Program-made: the position numbers and the translations under genes | Part shown: positions 14,797 to 23,275 of the stretch, piece by piece | How positions within the stretch are numbered: the stretch's first letter is position 1 | Layout: the number at the start of each line of letters is the position of its first letter | Notes under the pieces: generated by a model | The model's database searches: none | Told to the model about the DNA's origin: nothing | Seen by the model: only the letters and a program-made list of their open reading frames with translations | From: a virus | IMG/VR virus record: IMGVR_UViG_3300018080_004265 | Location: 88,376-152,375 of that record | Reading direction: 5' to 3' (one strand) | DNA: 64,000 bases

Positions 14797-15608
14797 AAAA
14801 TATATTACTTATTGATGCCTATCATTTAGCACATCGAGCATATTCAAAATTTTATAATCTTAAATTAGATGAGGATACATCAGTTGGATTAATTTATGGA
14901 GTTATTAATATATTGCTTTCATACAAAAAACGCTTTCATCCTTGTGATATTGTTATGTGTTATGATACTGGACATAGTAGAAGAAGTAAAATTTGTTCAG
15001 ATTATAAAGCGAATCGAACAGATACTCATAATGGATTTTTTCAACAACTTTTTATTTTAAAATGTTTATTAAAAGATATAGGGATTAAATGTGCAGAATT
15101 ACCAGATACAGAGGCGGATGATATAATTGGAAGTTTGTCGATAAAAAATAAAGATGGACTTAATATAATAGTAAGTGGTGATCATGATTACTTTCAATTA
15201 ATTAATGATAATACAGCATTTTTTAAAGTTGGGAAGAATGATAAATTATATGATAAAAAAACTTTTATTGATGAATTTGGTATTTCTCCAGATCGTTATG
15301 TCGAAACAATGTATATTTCCGGAGATAAAAGTGATAATGTGCATGGAATTGCCGGAATTGGAGATAAGAAAGCACTTACTATTGTAAAATCAACAGATAA
15401 TTTTGATGAAGTTCTAAAACATGAGAAAGTGAAAGATTTTATTGATATTGTGAATATTAATCGTCAAGTTCTTACTATTAATAAGTCTCTCGATGTAAAG
15501 ATACAAACACCAGAAAAGCATTTAGATATTGTAAAACATTTATTCGACAATTATCTTAAATTCAAATCATTTTTAAAAAGATGGGAGGAAATAGAAAATT
15601 TTTCATAG
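14793..15608 (+). CDS. 5'-3' exonuclease / flap endonuclease
   Basis: A 271-residue member of the FEN-1 / PolI 5'-nuclease family. Metal-binding acids are in LLIDAYHLAHRAY, DTEADDIIG, IVSGDHDYFQL and GDKSDNVHG, followed by the helix-hairpin-helix GIAGIGDKKAL. It removes RNA primers and flaps, complementing the polymerase, which lacks this domain. The start overlaps the primase stop (ATGA). T5 and T7 have comparable stand-alone nucleases. Confidence 0.87.
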   Translation: MKNILLIDAYHLAHRAYSKFYNLKLDEDTSVGLIYGVINILLSYKKRFHPCDIVMCYDTGHSRRSKICSDYKANRTDTHNGFFQQLFILKCLLKDIGIKCAELPDTEADDIIGSLSIKNKDGLNIIVSGDHDYFQLINDNTAFFKVGKNDKLYDKKTFIDEFGISPDRYVETMYISGDKSDNVHGIAGIGDKKALTIVKSTDNFDEVLKHEKVKDFIDIVNINRQVLTINKSLDVKIQTPEKHLDIVKHLFDNYLKFKSFLKRWEEIENFS

Positions 15609-15637
15609 TTTACAAACTAAGATGTTCATGTTATAAT
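15609..15637 (+). promoter_or_regulatory. class B promoter (extended -10)
   Basis: TTTACA (15609-15614), 17-bp spacer, TATAAT (15632-15637) preceded by TGt. It starts directly after the nuclease stop and drives the SSB-like gene. Confidence 0.78.
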
Positions 15638-15668
15638 GTCATCTCATTTTACTACAAAGGGGGTCCGC

Positions 15669-16346
15669 ATGAAGGGTTTATTAAGATACAAAACAATAAA
15701 GAATCAGGGAACAAGTAATGCACTTCAAATCAAGGATGGTGAGACTAAACAAATAAGGTTTTTAGAGGATGGAGCAGAAATTCATTTTGTAAGAAGACAT
15801 TGGGTTGATTTAAATGGATTTAAAGGATTTGTTAATTGTTTAAATAATCCAGATGGGGGGGTTGTTGATGAATGTCCCCTTTGTGATCGTGCCAGTACAA
15901 ATTGGGGATCGCCAATTTCTACAGCTCAGATCAGAATGTTAACGAAAGTTATTGATAGAGCTGATGGGAAAGCAAAATTATTTGAAGCAACACATTCAGT
16001 TATTGATAAATTAGCAAAAGATTATGATGCTAATAAGACAATTACTGATGTTGATTATTCTTATTCTAGAAGTATTGAAATAAAAGGTAAACGCAAAAGA
16101 ACAAGATATGATCTTGATGCTTTAAGAAATACTGCTAGTCCTTTGTCTGATGATGATAAAAAGAAAGGGTTAGAAGTAGATGTTGATGGAGAAATCAAAA
16201 GAACAGGTAAAAGCAAAGAAGAAATAATTGACATTATAAATAAAATTCAAATAAGTAAAAATCCACAAGAAAATAATTCATCACCACAAGGGGGATCAGA
16301 ATCTCAAGGAGTTAAAGAAGAAAAGACAAAATCTTTTCCTATATAA
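15669..16346 (+). CDS. probable phage single-stranded-DNA-binding protein
   Basis: A 225-residue protein. I chose ATG 15669, downstream of the predicted start site and after AAAGGGGG. It has an OB-like N-terminal region (IRFLEDGAEIHFVRRHW), a zinc-knuckle pair CPLC, and a low-complexity Ser/Gln/Glu/Lys tail. This layout resembles gp32-like phage SSBs, though the tail is not strongly acidic. Its own promoter and place between replication and nucleotide genes fit. Recognition is by pattern only. Confidence 0.55.
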   Translation: MKGLLRYKTIKNQGTSNALQIKDGETKQIRFLEDGAEIHFVRRHWVDLNGFKGFVNCLNNPDGGVVDECPLCDRASTNWGSPISTAQIRMLTKVIDRADGKAKLFEATHSVIDKLAKDYDANKTITDVDYSYSRSIEIKGKRKRTRYDLDALRNTASPLSDDDKKKGLEVDVDGEIKRTGKSKEEIIDIINKIQISKNPQENNSSPQGGSESQGVKEEKTKSFPI

Positions 16347-16373
16347 ATATCTATTTGGGAAAGGGGGTGTGAC

Positions 16374-16580
16374 ATGACAACAAGTGTAACTGAATTTGTA
16401 AAATCTCAGCTGCATAGCGGCAATAGGGATGCTGAGGCTGTTTTTGATTTAGTTAATAAAGAAATCCAAAGTGGAAATGTGAGAAAGATGCGCGGTGATG
16501 GGGATCTTAAGAGCTACATCAATTACATGATTAGGCCGATGAGAAAGAAAGCAGAACAGAGTGAGGGGACTGATGAGTAA
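16374..16580 (+). CDS. hypothetical protein, 68 aa
   Basis: Follows GGGGGTGTGAC. A small polar protein (VKSQLHSGNRDAEAVFDLVN) with a basic MIRPMRKKAEQ tail. GC is somewhat higher than in neighbours. It overlaps the dehydrogenase start. Not recognised. Confidence 0.55.
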   Translation: MTTSVTEFVKSQLHSGNRDAEAVFDLVNKEIQSGNVRKMRGDGDLKSYINYMIRPMRKKAEQSEGTDE

Positions 16581-17772
16581 AATAGCAGTAATTGGATTGG
16601 GGCGTGTTGGTTTACCACTAGCTTTATTATTATCTTCAGAAGGACATGAAATAATGGGCATTGATAGGGATGGGAAAATTGTATCCTCTCTTATGCACAG
16701 ACATATGCCTTTTGATGAACCCCAATGCAAGGAATTGCTAAGTTCTTCGACCGCCGTCTTTAGTGATGATATTTCATTAGCGAGTTTTTGTGATACTATT
16801 ATTATCACTGTTGGCACTCCATTTTTGCCGCACATCGAAATGGATTTAAATCATTTAAGGACGGCCATCGAATCTATTATCCCATCATTAGAAAAAGGAA
16901 AGTTGGTGATCTTAAGAAGCACAATAGCTCCAAATACAACTAAATTTGTTAAAAATTTAATTGAAAAACATTCTGGATATATAGTTGGAAAAGATATATT
17001 TTTAGCATTTTGTCCAGAAAGACTTGCTGAAGGTGTTGCTATAGAAGAATTACAAACTTTACCTCAAATTATCGGAACAGAAGATGAAAAGAGCAAAGAA
17101 TTAGCATATGAGATATTTAAATTTACTGAATGCATTCCTACAGATTATATAACAGCAGAATTAATAAAATTATTTACTAATATTTTTAGATATATACAAT
17201 TCTCGATTCCAAATTATTTTATGTATATTGCAGAAAATTATAATGCTAATATATTTAAAATTATAGAACTTATTAATTATCGATATCCACGCGGTGGACT
17301 TAAAAGACCAGGATTTGTTGCTGGGACTTGTTTAAGAAAAGATTTTGCTCCAATTTCTATGGATAGTTTTGGTGTAGATTTAGGAATGTTGTCATGGAAG
17401 ATTAATGAATATTCTCCTTTGTTCTTAATTAAAGCAATTAAAAAATATACTACATTAACTAATAAAGAAATACTTGTATGTGGATATTCATTTAAAGCAA
17501 ATACTGATGATATTAGAGATTCATTATCTGAAAAATTTGTTAGATTATTAAAAAATGAAGTACCAAAAAACTTATCAATATATGATCCATATGTAGAGGG
17601 ATATAAAACTTATCTTAATATAGATTATGATATTATTTTTATAACAACTTGTCATGATCAATTTAATAAAGAATATTTTAAAAATCTTGGCGTTGATGAT
17701 AATACATATATTGTAGATATATGGAATGTTTGTAAAACTAATAAATTAATTTTTAAGAAAGGGGAAATATAA
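16573..17772 (+). CDS. UDP-sugar / UDP-GlcNAc-type 6-dehydrogenase
   Basis: A 399-residue NAD-dependent nucleotide-sugar dehydrogenase of the UDP-glucose / UDP-ManNAc dehydrogenase family. The Rossmann motif is GLGRVGLPLA; FCPERLAEG, the ELIKLFTN helix and the catalytic-cysteine segment FVAGTCLRKDF follow, with a C-terminal domain GYSFKANTDDIRDS. It oxidises a sugar C6 to the uronate. It starts a three-gene sugar operon with an epimerase and a glycosyltransferase. The exact substrate cannot be told. Confidence 0.82.
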   Translation: MSKIAVIGLGRVGLPLALLLSSEGHEIMGIDRDGKIVSSLMHRHMPFDEPQCKELLSSSTAVFSDDISLASFCDTIIITVGTPFLPHIEMDLNHLRTAIESIIPSLEKGKLVILRSTIAPNTTKFVKNLIEKHSGYIVGKDIFLAFCPERLAEGVAIEELQTLPQIIGTEDEKSKELAYEIFKFTECIPTDYITAELIKLFTNIFRYIQFSIPNYFMYIAENYNANIFKIIELINYRYPRGGLKRPGFVAGTCLRKDFAPISMDSFGVDLGMLSWKINEYSPLFLIKAIKKYTTLTNKEILVCGYSFKANTDDIRDSLSEKFVRLLKNEVPKNLSIYDPYVEGYKTYLNIDYDIIFITTCHDQFNKEYFKNLGVDDNTYIVDIWNVCKTNKLIFKKGEI

Positions 17773-18791
17773 TGAAAGTATTAGTTACTGGATCAGAAGG
17801 GTTTATTGGAGGATATATAGTAGATAAATTATTAAAAGAAGGTCATCAAGTAAGAGGATTAGATAATTATAGTAAGTATGGTAAAGTTGTTCGTTCATTT
17901 CATGATAATTATAATTATACATTTGTTGAAGGCGATGCAAAAGACTATAATAAAGTAGTAGAAATTTTAGAAGGGTGTGATCATTTTATAGCAAATGCCG
18001 CATTGATTGGCGGAATATCAATGTTCCATGAATTTGCATATGATCTTTTAGAAGAGAATGAAAGAATACTAGCTGCTGGATTTAGAGCCGCAATCAATGA
18101 ACATCTTCATGGAAAATTAAAGAAAATAACAGTAATGTCTTCTAGTATGGTATTTGAAAGTACAGCTACATACCCCACACCCGAGGGGGAGCAATTTAAA
18201 TGCCCCCCTCCTTTATCTACATATGGCTTTCAAAAGTTAGCTACTGAATATTGGGCTAAAGGGGCATGGGAACAACATAAATTACCATATACTATAATAA
18301 GACCATTTAATTGTATTGGTATAGGAGAGACTCGTGCGGTATGTGATAAAGATATTATGTCAGGTAACATAAAGCTCGCCATGAGTCACGTGGTGCCTGA
18401 TTTGATACAAAAAATAGTTAAAGGGCAAGATCCATTGCATATTTTAGGTAATGGTGAACAAATAAGACATTATACACATGGTAAAGATATAGCTAGAGGA
18501 ATATATATGTCATTAGAAAATGAGAATGCAATTAATAATGATTTTAATATTTCAAATGATGTTTCAACAACTGTATTGGAATTATCAAAAATGATATGGG
18601 AAAAAATAAAAGGAGATAAACCATTTTCATATATTCCAGACGATCCATTTAAATATGATGTACAAAAGAGAATACCAAATGTTAATAAAGCAAAAGAATT
18701 GCTTGGATTTGAAGCAGAAGTTTCATTAAATGATGCTCTTGATGAAGTCATTCCATGGGTAAAAGAGGAAATTGAAAAAGGGGTATTGTAA
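17772..18791 (+). CDS. NAD-dependent nucleotide-sugar epimerase/dehydratase
   Basis: A 339-residue extended SDR enzyme. Glycine motif GSEGFIGGY at the N-terminus, SSS at the active site and YGFQK (YxxxK) in the middle. It acts on a nucleotide sugar, with substrate undetermined. It overlaps the dehydrogenase stop by one base and the glycosyltransferase start, indicating one operon. A G/C-rich hairpin occurs in the coding sequence near 18183-18210. Confidence 0.83.
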   Translation: MKVLVTGSEGFIGGYIVDKLLKEGHQVRGLDNYSKYGKVVRSFHDNYNYTFVEGDAKDYNKVVEILEGCDHFIANAALIGGISMFHEFAYDLLEENERILAAGFRAAINEHLHGKLKKITVMSSSMVFESTATYPTPEGEQFKCPPPLSTYGFQKLATEYWAKGAWEQHKLPYTIIRPFNCIGIGETRAVCDKDIMSGNIKLAMSHVVPDLIQKIVKGQDPLHILGNGEQIRHYTHGKDIARGIYMSLENENAINNDFNISNDVSTTVLELSKMIWEKIKGDKPFSYIPDDPFKYDVQKRIPNVNKAKELLGFEAEVSLNDALDEVIPWVKEEIEKGVL

Positions 18792-19963
18792 TGAAGAAAA
18801 TATTGTATATACTTCAACAGTCGATCTATAACAAAAATGAGAAATGGTTAACTGCAGATTCAAATATTCAGATGATGAGAGGGCTATTAAAAGAAATTCA
18901 TCACGATTTTAAATGGGATATTTTAATAGCTCCGATTAAAGATTTTGCTGATATAAAATCTTATAAAGAAATATTTAATTCTCCAAATGTAAAATTTATT
19001 CCATGGAAAAGACCAATATCTGCTTTTGATAATCGCTATCATTTTGATACAGTTGAATTTAAAAAGATCATAGAAAAGGGTAAATATGATATTGTATGGA
19101 GCAATATTTCTGAATTGACAAGAAATATTAAAACTGTTTTAACATATGCAAAATCACAAGCTAAAATAATTCATGCTTGTTATTGGATGGATTGCCCATG
19201 TATTGGGGAAGAAAAAGTATCTAAAACTATTTCATATGATTGGAGGCAATTTGATGGAGCTGAATGCGCTGATGTGGTTGCTTTTACATGCGGATCAACT
19301 AAGCAAGCTTTTTTTGATAATGCTAAACGAAAATTTAATAAGAAATATATTAATAATATAAAGAAAAAATCTATTATTTTTGATTTTGGATTTTCATTAA
19401 GAGAAATATTAGATAATTATAATCCAGAAAAATTTAATAAAGCAACTATTGTATTTGGTAATAGATTAAGTGAAATAAATTATACTCATCATGAAGAAGT
19501 AATTGAAGCAGTTAATAAGCTTTATAAAAGAAGAAAAGATTTTCAAATAATATTTACTAATCCATCACAAAAAGTAAAATGGAGCGACTTAAAAAAGAAA
19601 GTAAAACCTTTATTTGTATATTCAGAAAAACCATTAAATAGAAAAGAATATTTTGATATGCTAACGAGATCAGATATTAGTGTTAGTTTATATTTTATTG
19701 AAAGATATGGTGGATGTTTTAGTAGAGAAGCAATAGGAGCTGGGTTATTGCCAGTAGTTCCAAAAGTTTATGAATACAAAAGAATATTAGGTAATAGATA
19801 TCCATTTTATACAAAATTAAATAATTTAGAACGAGTATTAGAAAAAGCAATTATTGCTATAAAAGATGGGTATAAAGTAAAAGGGGAAATACGAAAGAGG
19901 AATGCTGAATCTTCTTTTGAGGAAGTTGGTGAAGTAGTAAAACAATGTCTATTGAAACTTTAG
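18791..19963 (+). CDS. GT-B type glycosyltransferase
   Basis: A 390-residue protein with two Rossmann-like halves. The C-terminal donor-site region has IVFGNRLSEIN, a later DMLTRSDISVSLYF segment, then GGCFSREAIGAGLLPVVP, typical of GT4-like enzymes where an acidic EA pair follows a loop. Likely transfers the sugar made by the two preceding enzymes; acceptor unknown. It overlaps the uracil-glycosylase gene. Confidence 0.7.
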   Translation: MKKILYILQQSIYNKNEKWLTADSNIQMMRGLLKEIHHDFKWDILIAPIKDFADIKSYKEIFNSPNVKFIPWKRPISAFDNRYHFDTVEFKKIIEKGKYDIVWSNISELTRNIKTVLTYAKSQAKIIHACYWMDCPCIGEEKVSKTISYDWRQFDGAECADVVAFTCGSTKQAFFDNAKRKFNKKYINNIKKKSIIFDFGFSLREILDNYNPEKFNKATIVFGNRLSEINYTHHEEVIEAVNKLYKRRKDFQIIFTNPSQKVKWSDLKKKVKPLFVYSEKPLNRKEYFDMLTRSDISVSLYFIERYGGCFSREAIGAGLLPVVPKVYEYKRILGNRYPFYTKLNNLERVLEKAIIAIKDGYKVKGEIRKRNAESSFEEVGEVVKQCLLKL

Positions 19964-20538
19964 AACAAGATATTTACAATTGCAATAAATGTAAAGAAAT
20001 GGTTGAAGCTAGATTGTATCCTATGCCAAATCTTCGTATTGGGGATAAAATACAAAGATCATTTATGTTTATTGGAGAAAATCCAGGCGCACCACTTCCA
20101 AATGAGAGAGAAATAATAAAATCACATAATGATTTTAAAAAAAGTTATGAACAAACATTTCAAATGTGTAAAATGGGGAAATTTATTAAATATATACTTG
20201 ATGATCTTGGGTATGGATGGGAAGATATTATAATGACTAATATTTGTAAATGTGCAACTCCCAATAATAGAAAGATTAATGAAGAAGAAATTCAAAATTG
20301 TTCATTATATTTAGATAAACAAATAAGTATATTTAATCCAAAATATATAGTTACATTAGGGTCAATTCCATTAAAAAGATTTATTTCTCATGCAACAATA
20401 TCAGAATATTTTGGTAAAGCAATTAATATTAGTCAGCATATTTTAATACCATTATATCATCCCTCATATATATCAAGACAGGAAAATAAAGTGGAAATTG
20501 TTAATCAATGTATTGAAAGTATTAGGAGAGTATTATGA
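19945..20538 (+). CDS. family 4-like uracil-DNA glycosylase (Fe-S)
   Basis: A 197-residue base-excision enzyme. Cys13/Cys16 (CNKC) and the later C-15 residues-C pair in KCATPNNRKINEEEIQNC would hold a 4Fe-4S cluster. GENPGAP near residue 45 is the water-activating loop and LYHPSY near the end the intercalation motif. It removes uracil from DNA and complements the dUTPase. Oxygen-sensitive clusters suit an anaerobic host. Confidence 0.8.
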   Translation: MSIETLEQDIYNCNKCKEMVEARLYPMPNLRIGDKIQRSFMFIGENPGAPLPNEREIIKSHNDFKKSYEQTFQMCKMGKFIKYILDDLGYGWEDIIMTNICKCATPNNRKINEEEIQNCSLYLDKQISIFNPKYIVTLGSIPLKRFISHATISEYFGKAINISQHILIPLYHPSYISRQENKVEIVNQCIESIRRVL

Positions 20539-21059
20539 TTATTATTATTGAAGGGGTTGATAAGACTGGAAAAACAACATTAGCTAAAGAACTTGCTAAA
20601 AAATTAGGATTACAATATTTTAAAAGTAATTTACAAAAAGGGCATTTTAATAATAATGATTTTAAGAATGCTTTGAAATATGAAGGATTATTTATGATTG
20701 ATTTTTTAGAGCAAGTAAATATAAATCTTATTATCGACAGAAGTTATCCAAGCGAATTTGCATATGCGCGTGCATACGAAAGAGAGACTGATGATAAAAT
20801 ATTATTCGAATTAGATGATCGATGCGCAAAACTTGGAGTACTTATGATTTATTGCTATAAGACAGATAATGATCAGTATTTAAATGAACTTACTGATGAA
20901 ATTATAATTGATCATACGAAAATGGATTTAATAAAACATTGTTATGATTCTTTTTTTAAAATGACTGCTTGTAAACATTTGTATTTAAATATGGATTCTA
21001 GAGATCTTGATAAACAAATATACGCTGTAAAGGAGTGGTTAAAAGGTGTTGAAATTTAA
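20535..21059 (+). CDS. deoxynucleoside monophosphate kinase, thymidylate-kinase-like
   Basis: A 174-residue P-loop kinase. Walker A GVDKTGKT sits near the start and the DRS motif in NLIIDRSYPSEFAYAR, as in thymidylate kinases. It phosphorylates dNMPs; specificity cannot be told and could include a modified dCMP given the neighbouring enzyme. Overlaps both neighbours, indicating one nucleotide-metabolism operon. Confidence 0.75.
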   Translation: MIIIIEGVDKTGKTTLAKELAKKLGLQYFKSNLQKGHFNNNDFKNALKYEGLFMIDFLEQVNINLIIDRSYPSEFAYARAYERETDDKILFELDDRCAKLGVLMIYCYKTDNDQYLNELTDEIIIDHTKMDLIKHCYDSFFKMTACKHLYLNMDSRDLDKQIYAVKEWLKGVEI

Positions 21060-21474
21060 GAAATTACGTGATGATGTTAAATTACCAACAAGAGCAAAGG
21101 CAGGCGATGCAGGTTTAGACGTATATTCTGCAGAAGAATTTACAGTTAATATAAAATCTGGCAGAATGCATAAATTTGCATTGGGATTAGCATGTGAATT
21201 TCCCGATGGGCATGTATTATTAACACAAGCGAAATCGGGATTAGCTGCAAGATATGGAGTTACAACGCTTGGCAATGTTATTGATTCTGGATATCGCGGA
21301 GAAATTCATGCAATATTGTTAAATACTGGGAATGATAATGTTATAATAGATCCAGGAGAAAAAATTGCCCAATTAATATTAATGCCTTGCTGGACTGGAC
21401 AACCTAAAGAAGTAAAAAATCTAAGTGATTCTGAAAGAGGATCAGGAGGATTTGGGAGCACTGGTAACAAATGA
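21046..21474 (+). CDS. dut: dUTP diphosphatase
   Basis: A 142-residue trimeric dUTPase with its motifs: AGDAGLDVYS, AKSGLAARYGV, GNVIDSGYRGEI, EKIAQLIL and the C-terminal arm GSGGFGSTG. It splits dUTP to dUMP plus pyrophosphate, preventing uracil in DNA. The likely start is GTG 21046, ten bases after AGGAG; TTG at 21049 is the alternative. It overlaps the kinase gene. Confidence 0.93.
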   Translation: MLKFKKLRDDVKLPTRAKAGDAGLDVYSAEEFTVNIKSGRMHKFALGLACEFPDGHVLLTQAKSGLAARYGVTTLGNVIDSGYRGEIHAILLNTGNDNVIIDPGEKIAQLILMPCWTGQPKEVKNLSDSERGSGGFGSTGNK

Positions 21475-22253
21475 AAAATTATTTTGATTTATTAAAAAGA
21501 ATTGATAAAAAAGGTAAGATCATTACTACTCGTGGTCATAAGACGAAGGAATTGATTAATGAGCAATTAAAAGTTGATGATATTTGTTTATATTCAGTAG
21601 ATAATGTTAGAGAAGATTATGATATTCAAAAATATTTATTTGGTGAAATGTGTTGGTATCTTGCAGGAAATATATTAGTTGACGGGATATTACCATATTC
21701 TAAATTTTGGAAAAAAGTAGCGAATAAAGATGGTACAGTTAATTCTAATTATGGATATCTTGTTTTTCATAAAGTGACTAAAAAGACAACACAATATAAT
21801 TGGTGTTTAAAGTCTCTATTGAATGATGAATATTCAAGACAAGCAGTTATTCTATATAACGATAAAGATTATTATTTTAAAGATAATAAAGATTTTGTAT
21901 GTACTCAATTGCAACAATTTTTTATTAGAGATAATAAATTAATCTCTATTGTTTATATTAGAAGTTCAGATTGTATTAGAGGAATAACATTTGATGTTCC
22001 ATGGTGGAGATTAGTTCAAAAACAATTATGTGCAGAATTAAAAAGTAAATATAAAAATCTAACGGAAGGAGATTTAATCATTAATTTTGGTAGCGTGCAT
22101 TTTTATGAAGAACATTTTGATCTAGTAAAGAAAATGTTGCGCGGGAAGAAAAGATTCTATGAATTAGAATTAAGAAGTAAAATAATACTTGGCAAAGACC
22201 AAAAGTATTATGAAGACCATTATAATGATTTTATAGCATTCAATGAGAAATAA
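21471..22253 (+). CDS. thymidylate-synthase-family enzyme, probably dCMP hydroxymethylase
   Basis: A 260-residue ThyA-fold protein. Cys144 (DFVCTQ) is the nucleophile, followed by RSSD (164-167) and GITFD (171-175). Spacing matches E. coli TS C146, R166, D169 and N177 with a constant offset of two, so Asp175 stands where TS has Asn177. In T4 dCMP hydroxymethylase the same Asn-to-Asp change switches recognition from uracil to cytosine. Y94 and the GSVHFY motif are also kept. I infer a dCMP hydroxymethylase or methylase, hence possible cytosine modification. Plain TS activity is the alternative. Confidence 0.72.
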   Translation: MKNYFDLLKRIDKKGKIITTRGHKTKELINEQLKVDDICLYSVDNVREDYDIQKYLFGEMCWYLAGNILVDGILPYSKFWKKVANKDGTVNSNYGYLVFHKVTKKTTQYNWCLKSLLNDEYSRQAVILYNDKDYYFKDNKDFVCTQLQQFFIRDNKLISIVYIRSSDCIRGITFDVPWWRLVQKQLCAELKSKYKNLTEGDLIINFGSVHFYEEHFDLVKKMLRGKKRFYELELRSKIILGKDQKYYEDHYNDFIAFNEK

Positions 22254-22686
22254 AGATAGATTATTCATGAACATTGCAAAAGAAATGCAGACGCAATCTA
22301 CGTGTCTGCGCCGTTGGGTTGGTGCTGTACTCGTAAGAGATAATATTATATTATCTACTGGATATAATGGAACTCCAAGTAAATTAAACCATTGTAAAGA
22401 TCATGGATGTCTTAGACAAAAATTAAAGATACCAAGTGGCAGTAAATCTGAATTATGTCGCGGGGTTCATGCTGAAATAAATGCTATCATTCAATGTGCG
22501 ATTAAGCATACCAATCCACAAAATTCTGTGTTATATTGTACTACTCATCCATGTATATGGTGCGTGAAAACATTAATAAATGCCGGAGTAAAGGAAGTTG
22601 TTTATTTAGAAGAATATGATGATGATCTTGCTAAAGAAATGTTAAAAGAAGCAGGGATAAAAGTAAGGAAATATAGCGATGAATGA
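22243..22686 (+). CDS. deoxycytidylate (dCMP) deaminase
   Basis: A 147-residue zinc deaminase with GVHAEINAI and THPCIWCVKTL (HAE...PCxxC), which bind zinc and the catalytic water. Converts dCMP to dUMP. It starts 10 bases inside the TS-like gene. With dUTPase and kinase it completes a pyrimidine-nucleotide cluster. Confidence 0.9.
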   Translation: MRNKDRLFMNIAKEMQTQSTCLRRWVGAVLVRDNIILSTGYNGTPSKLNHCKDHGCLRQKLKIPSGSKSELCRGVHAEINAIIQCAIKHTNPQNSVLYCTTHPCIWCVKTLINAGVKEVVYLEEYDDDLAKEMLKEAGIKVRKYSDE

Positions 22687-23275
22687 ACAATTAGAATTTG
22701 ATATGTTACAAAATACTTCAGTTGATATTATTGAAGAACCCAAATTAACTATTGAAGATATGTATAAATTTGGTAATGATGGAGAAAAGCAATTTTATAA
22801 TTGTTTATCAGAAGATTTAAAAAAAATTATTAGACCATATAATACAATTATTAAAACTAACCCAGATCTTGCTATGTTTTATAATAATCAACCATTAATA
22901 TATATTGAAATTGAAACATTAAAACGGGAACTTAGTGACCCATTTGATGTATTAGCGGATACAACAGCATTTAAATTAAGATGTTTTAAAAGAAGAGAAT
23001 GGGAGTTAACTCAAAATCCTACTAAAACTTTTTATATTTGTCAAGATTTAATATCGAGATTTTTTCTTGGAATAAAAGCTATTCATATTATAGAAAATTG
23101 TAACATTTATACAGAAAAAGTAAAGAAATATAATGGGATGAAAGATACAGCATTTTATGATTTAAGAGGAGTACGGGATAAAATAATTTTTGATTCTTAT
23201 AAACCAATAAATTTAGAAAAAGAATTATTAAAAGAATATAATTTATTAATTGAAAAAATGAAGATAAAAATATGA
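22679..23275 (+). CDS. hypothetical protein, possible nuclease fold, 198 aa
   Basis: Not firmly recognised. The segment NPDLAMFYNNQPLIYIEIE puts an acidic residue before an ExE pair, loosely resembling PD-(D/E)XK nucleases, but the last lysine is not evident. It overlaps the deaminase and the polymerase genes, so it is expressed with them. Confidence 0.5.
   Translation: MNEQLEFDMLQNTSVDIIEEPKLTIEDMYKFGNDGEKQFYNCLSEDLKKIIRPYNTIIKTNPDLAMFYNNQPLIYIEIETLKRELSDPFDVLADTTAFKLRCFKRREWELTQNPTKTFYICQDLISRFFLGIKAIHIIENCNIYTEKVKKYNGMKDTAFYDLRGVRDKIIFDSYKPINLEKELLKEYNLLIEKMKIKI

Noticed and set aside
18183-18210. Hairpin in the epimerase gene as a regulatory RNA
   Set aside because: GAGGGGG/CCCCCTC pairs, but the bases encode the conserved-looking PPPLSTYG part of the protein, so protein constraint explains them.
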